Assembly: GCA_037833965.1 (NCBI GenBank)
Contig: AP031357.1
Location: forward strand, 20,976,001 to 21,040,000
Direction: 5' to 3'
DNA: 64,000 nucleotides
Origin: Marchantia polymorpha subsp. ruderalis
Taxonomy: Eukaryota > Streptophyta > Marchantiopsida > Marchantiales > Marchantiaceae
Made by a program: the position numbers and the translations under genes. The notes under the pieces are model-generated. The model ran no database searches. It saw nothing but the letters and a program-made list of their open reading frames with translations, and was not told the DNA's origin. The first letter of the stretch is position 1. The number at the start of each line of letters is the position of its first letter. Of the stretch, positions 61,861-64,000 are shown piece by piece.

Positions 61861-64000
61861 TTTAATGGAGTTTCTTTCTGCTGTATTTCATTGATGATTG
61901 ATATGGACGTTATGAACAGGTGAGGCTCGATGTTTGAAAGTCTAATGGTATTTATAAAAAAAACTACTAATCACCGGAATCGTACTATTTCATTTCTTGG
62001 ACATATAAATAAATAATATATTTTTGTGTAATAAAATATATCGGAGATATATATATATACATATATACATTATCACCTACAAAATAACATAATTTGTCGA
62101 ATATATTTTTTCGTAAATAAATAAACCCAAACATTCAATAAGACATACACAGATTGATATAATAGGTGATGAATAATAACAACAACCGCAAAATACTCTG
62201 ACTCTTTGTTTTGATAGGTAAGATACTCCTCATTTAATTAAGTAAAGGGATGAAAAAACTTCTTGAATTATATAAAAAGCCTGTTTGAAATTCAAGATTA
62301 ACATCAGAATTTTATGAAAATATACCTGTAATCCACATATGTAACAAATTTGTATTCAACACATTAATAATTTTAATTTTAATTTTAAAATAAACTAAAA
62401 TCACAGTTTATTACTTGAATATGATGTTAAATAATTGAATCTATGGCTATAAATGATGAAAATAGTGAAACATATCAAATCTTTTGTTTTGCGTTAAACA
62501 TACTAAAAGAAGTGATTCTACATAAATTTGAATATATAATAAATTTATAATATGCACATAATATATAAATATATAATACGCACATAATTAAAATATATAT
62601 TTTATGAAAGTAATATTCAAATTGATTAAAATATTATTTCATTGTCAAAATATGTTTCTAAATATCTAAATATATTATTTATTTTTAATTTCAATTAAAT
62701 TTTTTTGAATATTTAGAAATAATTATTCATACATGGTTTAAGAATTGTTATCATATTTTAAAAAAAATGTCATTTTATTTACATTTTTATAATTATATTA
62801 AAGAAGCAGAGAATTTAAATTATAAATAATAGATTATGCAAATGCTTATAAGATAATATTAAAATTGCTATTTCAATTATGTATTTGGAACATGTGAAAT
62901 TATTTTTCTAATGAGTTGTTATCATCAATACAAATTAATCTTAATTGAACCAACTTATATACATAAATATGTTTTTTTTTTTTTTTCATTTTATTTTCAT
63001 ATTTTTATTAAATTTATGTTTCTTTTTTCTCAAGATTTATCAATTGCATCTTATTATGTAAAGATGATTGAATTTATTCAACTACACTATATATGAAACA
63101 ATTTAATTTCAATGTTGATTATGCATTTTCTATTTGATCATCACTTATCATGACACTATAGTCATATGGACATATTACATATTCAAATGCAATACTCTTT
63201 TCTATTTTTTGAAATTTTTATATTTTTGAAATTTTTATATTCTCGTCATATATTGATATTTGGAAAACTAATTGATATTTATTTGGTATCAATTTTAAAA
63301 TTCAAGTTTTAATTTATTGTAACCATATATTATTATTATGCTATGATAAAGAATATATAAAAACTATTTTATTTTATTTTATCATGTGAATGTTTATAAA
63401 TATACATGACTTAATGTACACAGATTAATACTTACAATTAATTTACAGTTGTCATTGGAACATTGTTTTTAATATCCAATACATACATTATTCAAAATTT
63501 TCTGATTTGATCAAATTTCATTATCATATAATTGCAAAAATAAGACCTACAGATTTTTTTTTCTATTTAAAAAAAAAATCAATGAATTTGGATATTTTAA
63601 TTTTAACATAACTAATATATAAAAATATATATACTATCATAGTAATATTCATAAATAAAAATAAATACATCAAATATATCAATAAACAAATGTTTCAATG
63701 TATGTATATATTATGTCTAAAATAAAAATCACAAATGTGATTGTGTAATGAAGAAAATTCAATACAAAAATAATATGTGTCATTGATTTTCTATCATGAT
63801 ATCATATCAAAAAATCCATTTGAGTTTGTTCAAGTAATATTGATTATTGTTGAATTAAAATCATGTGTTATGGCTTTCCTCTGGCTAGCTAAGTGTAACT
63901 AGCGACCATATGAACTTGGGTACACTAACCCTAGTTGAATCTATACAATCACAAATTTTCACATCAAAATACTCATGCGTGAATTTATTGCCAGTGAAAG
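61861..64000. other. AT-rich desert, no gene recognised
   Basis: GC-rich DNA ends abruptly near 61.9 kb. The rest is very AT-rich with short AT repeats (62.05 kb) and a 17-base tandem duplication (TTTTTGAAATTTTTATA, twice) near 63.21-63.24 kb. No gene or mobile element recognised. Confidence 0.65.

Noticed and set aside
1..64000. CRISPR arrays, rRNA genes, telomere repeats
   Set aside because: None seen; short tandem repeats present are microsatellites without spacers, and the DNA is a plant nuclear type.

Overview
The window reads as nuclear DNA of a land plant. The best gene is a plant-specific MutS homologue (MSH7) with 16 coding exons and GT-AG introns. Two further genes belong to a plant-only AT-hook family related to METABOLIC NETWORK MODULATOR 1 (MNM1), and a fourth is a secreted GH17 beta-1,3-glucanase with a CBM43 (X8) domain. 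Long, very AT-rich gene-free stretches alternate with short GC-rich islands full of microsatellites around gene starts. That pattern would suit a bryophyte or another non-seed plant, but this is inference; the species cannot be fixed from the sequence alone.

Layout. 1-3.6 kb: no gene recognised. 3.6-6.9 kb (minus): GH17-CBM43 glucanase in three exons, with an extra membrane-anchor-like ORF inside its first intron. 7-25.7 kb: no convincing gene; it holds simple repeats, a possible LTR remnant (12.4-12.6 kb), a two-copy tandem repeat (15.7-16.1 kb), a mixed-composition island at 18.9-22.8 kb and a short perfect hairpin at 23.7 kb. 25.7-33.4 kb (minus): complete MSH7 with a short GC-rich promoter. 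33.8-39.3 kb: AT-rich desert. 39.3-42.5 kb: GC-rich island, probably the promoter and 5' leader of the next gene. 43.55-44.35 kb (plus): HMG-box plus AT-hook MNM1-like gene. 44.4-57.8 kb: mostly AT-rich, with a compact cluster of inverted repeats at 50.77-50.96 kb, two related solo-LTR-like copies (one with a perfect 5-bp target duplication) and a GC-rich island at 54.9-55.8 kb. 57.8-58.65 kb (minus): a second MNM1-like AT-hook gene converging on the first. 58.7-61.9 kb: its probable GC-rich leader and promoter. 61.9-64 kb: AT-rich desert.

The genes do not form a pathway. MSH7 acts in DNA mismatch recognition, the glucanase in callose or cell-wall turnover, and the two MNM1-like proteins are predicted chromatin or DNA-binding proteins. 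All three multi-exon or intron inferences (MSH7, glucanase, 5' leader introns) come from reading splice sites and phase by eye. The least explained signals are the 50.8-51.0 kb hairpin cluster and the convergent HMG/AT-hook paralogue pair.
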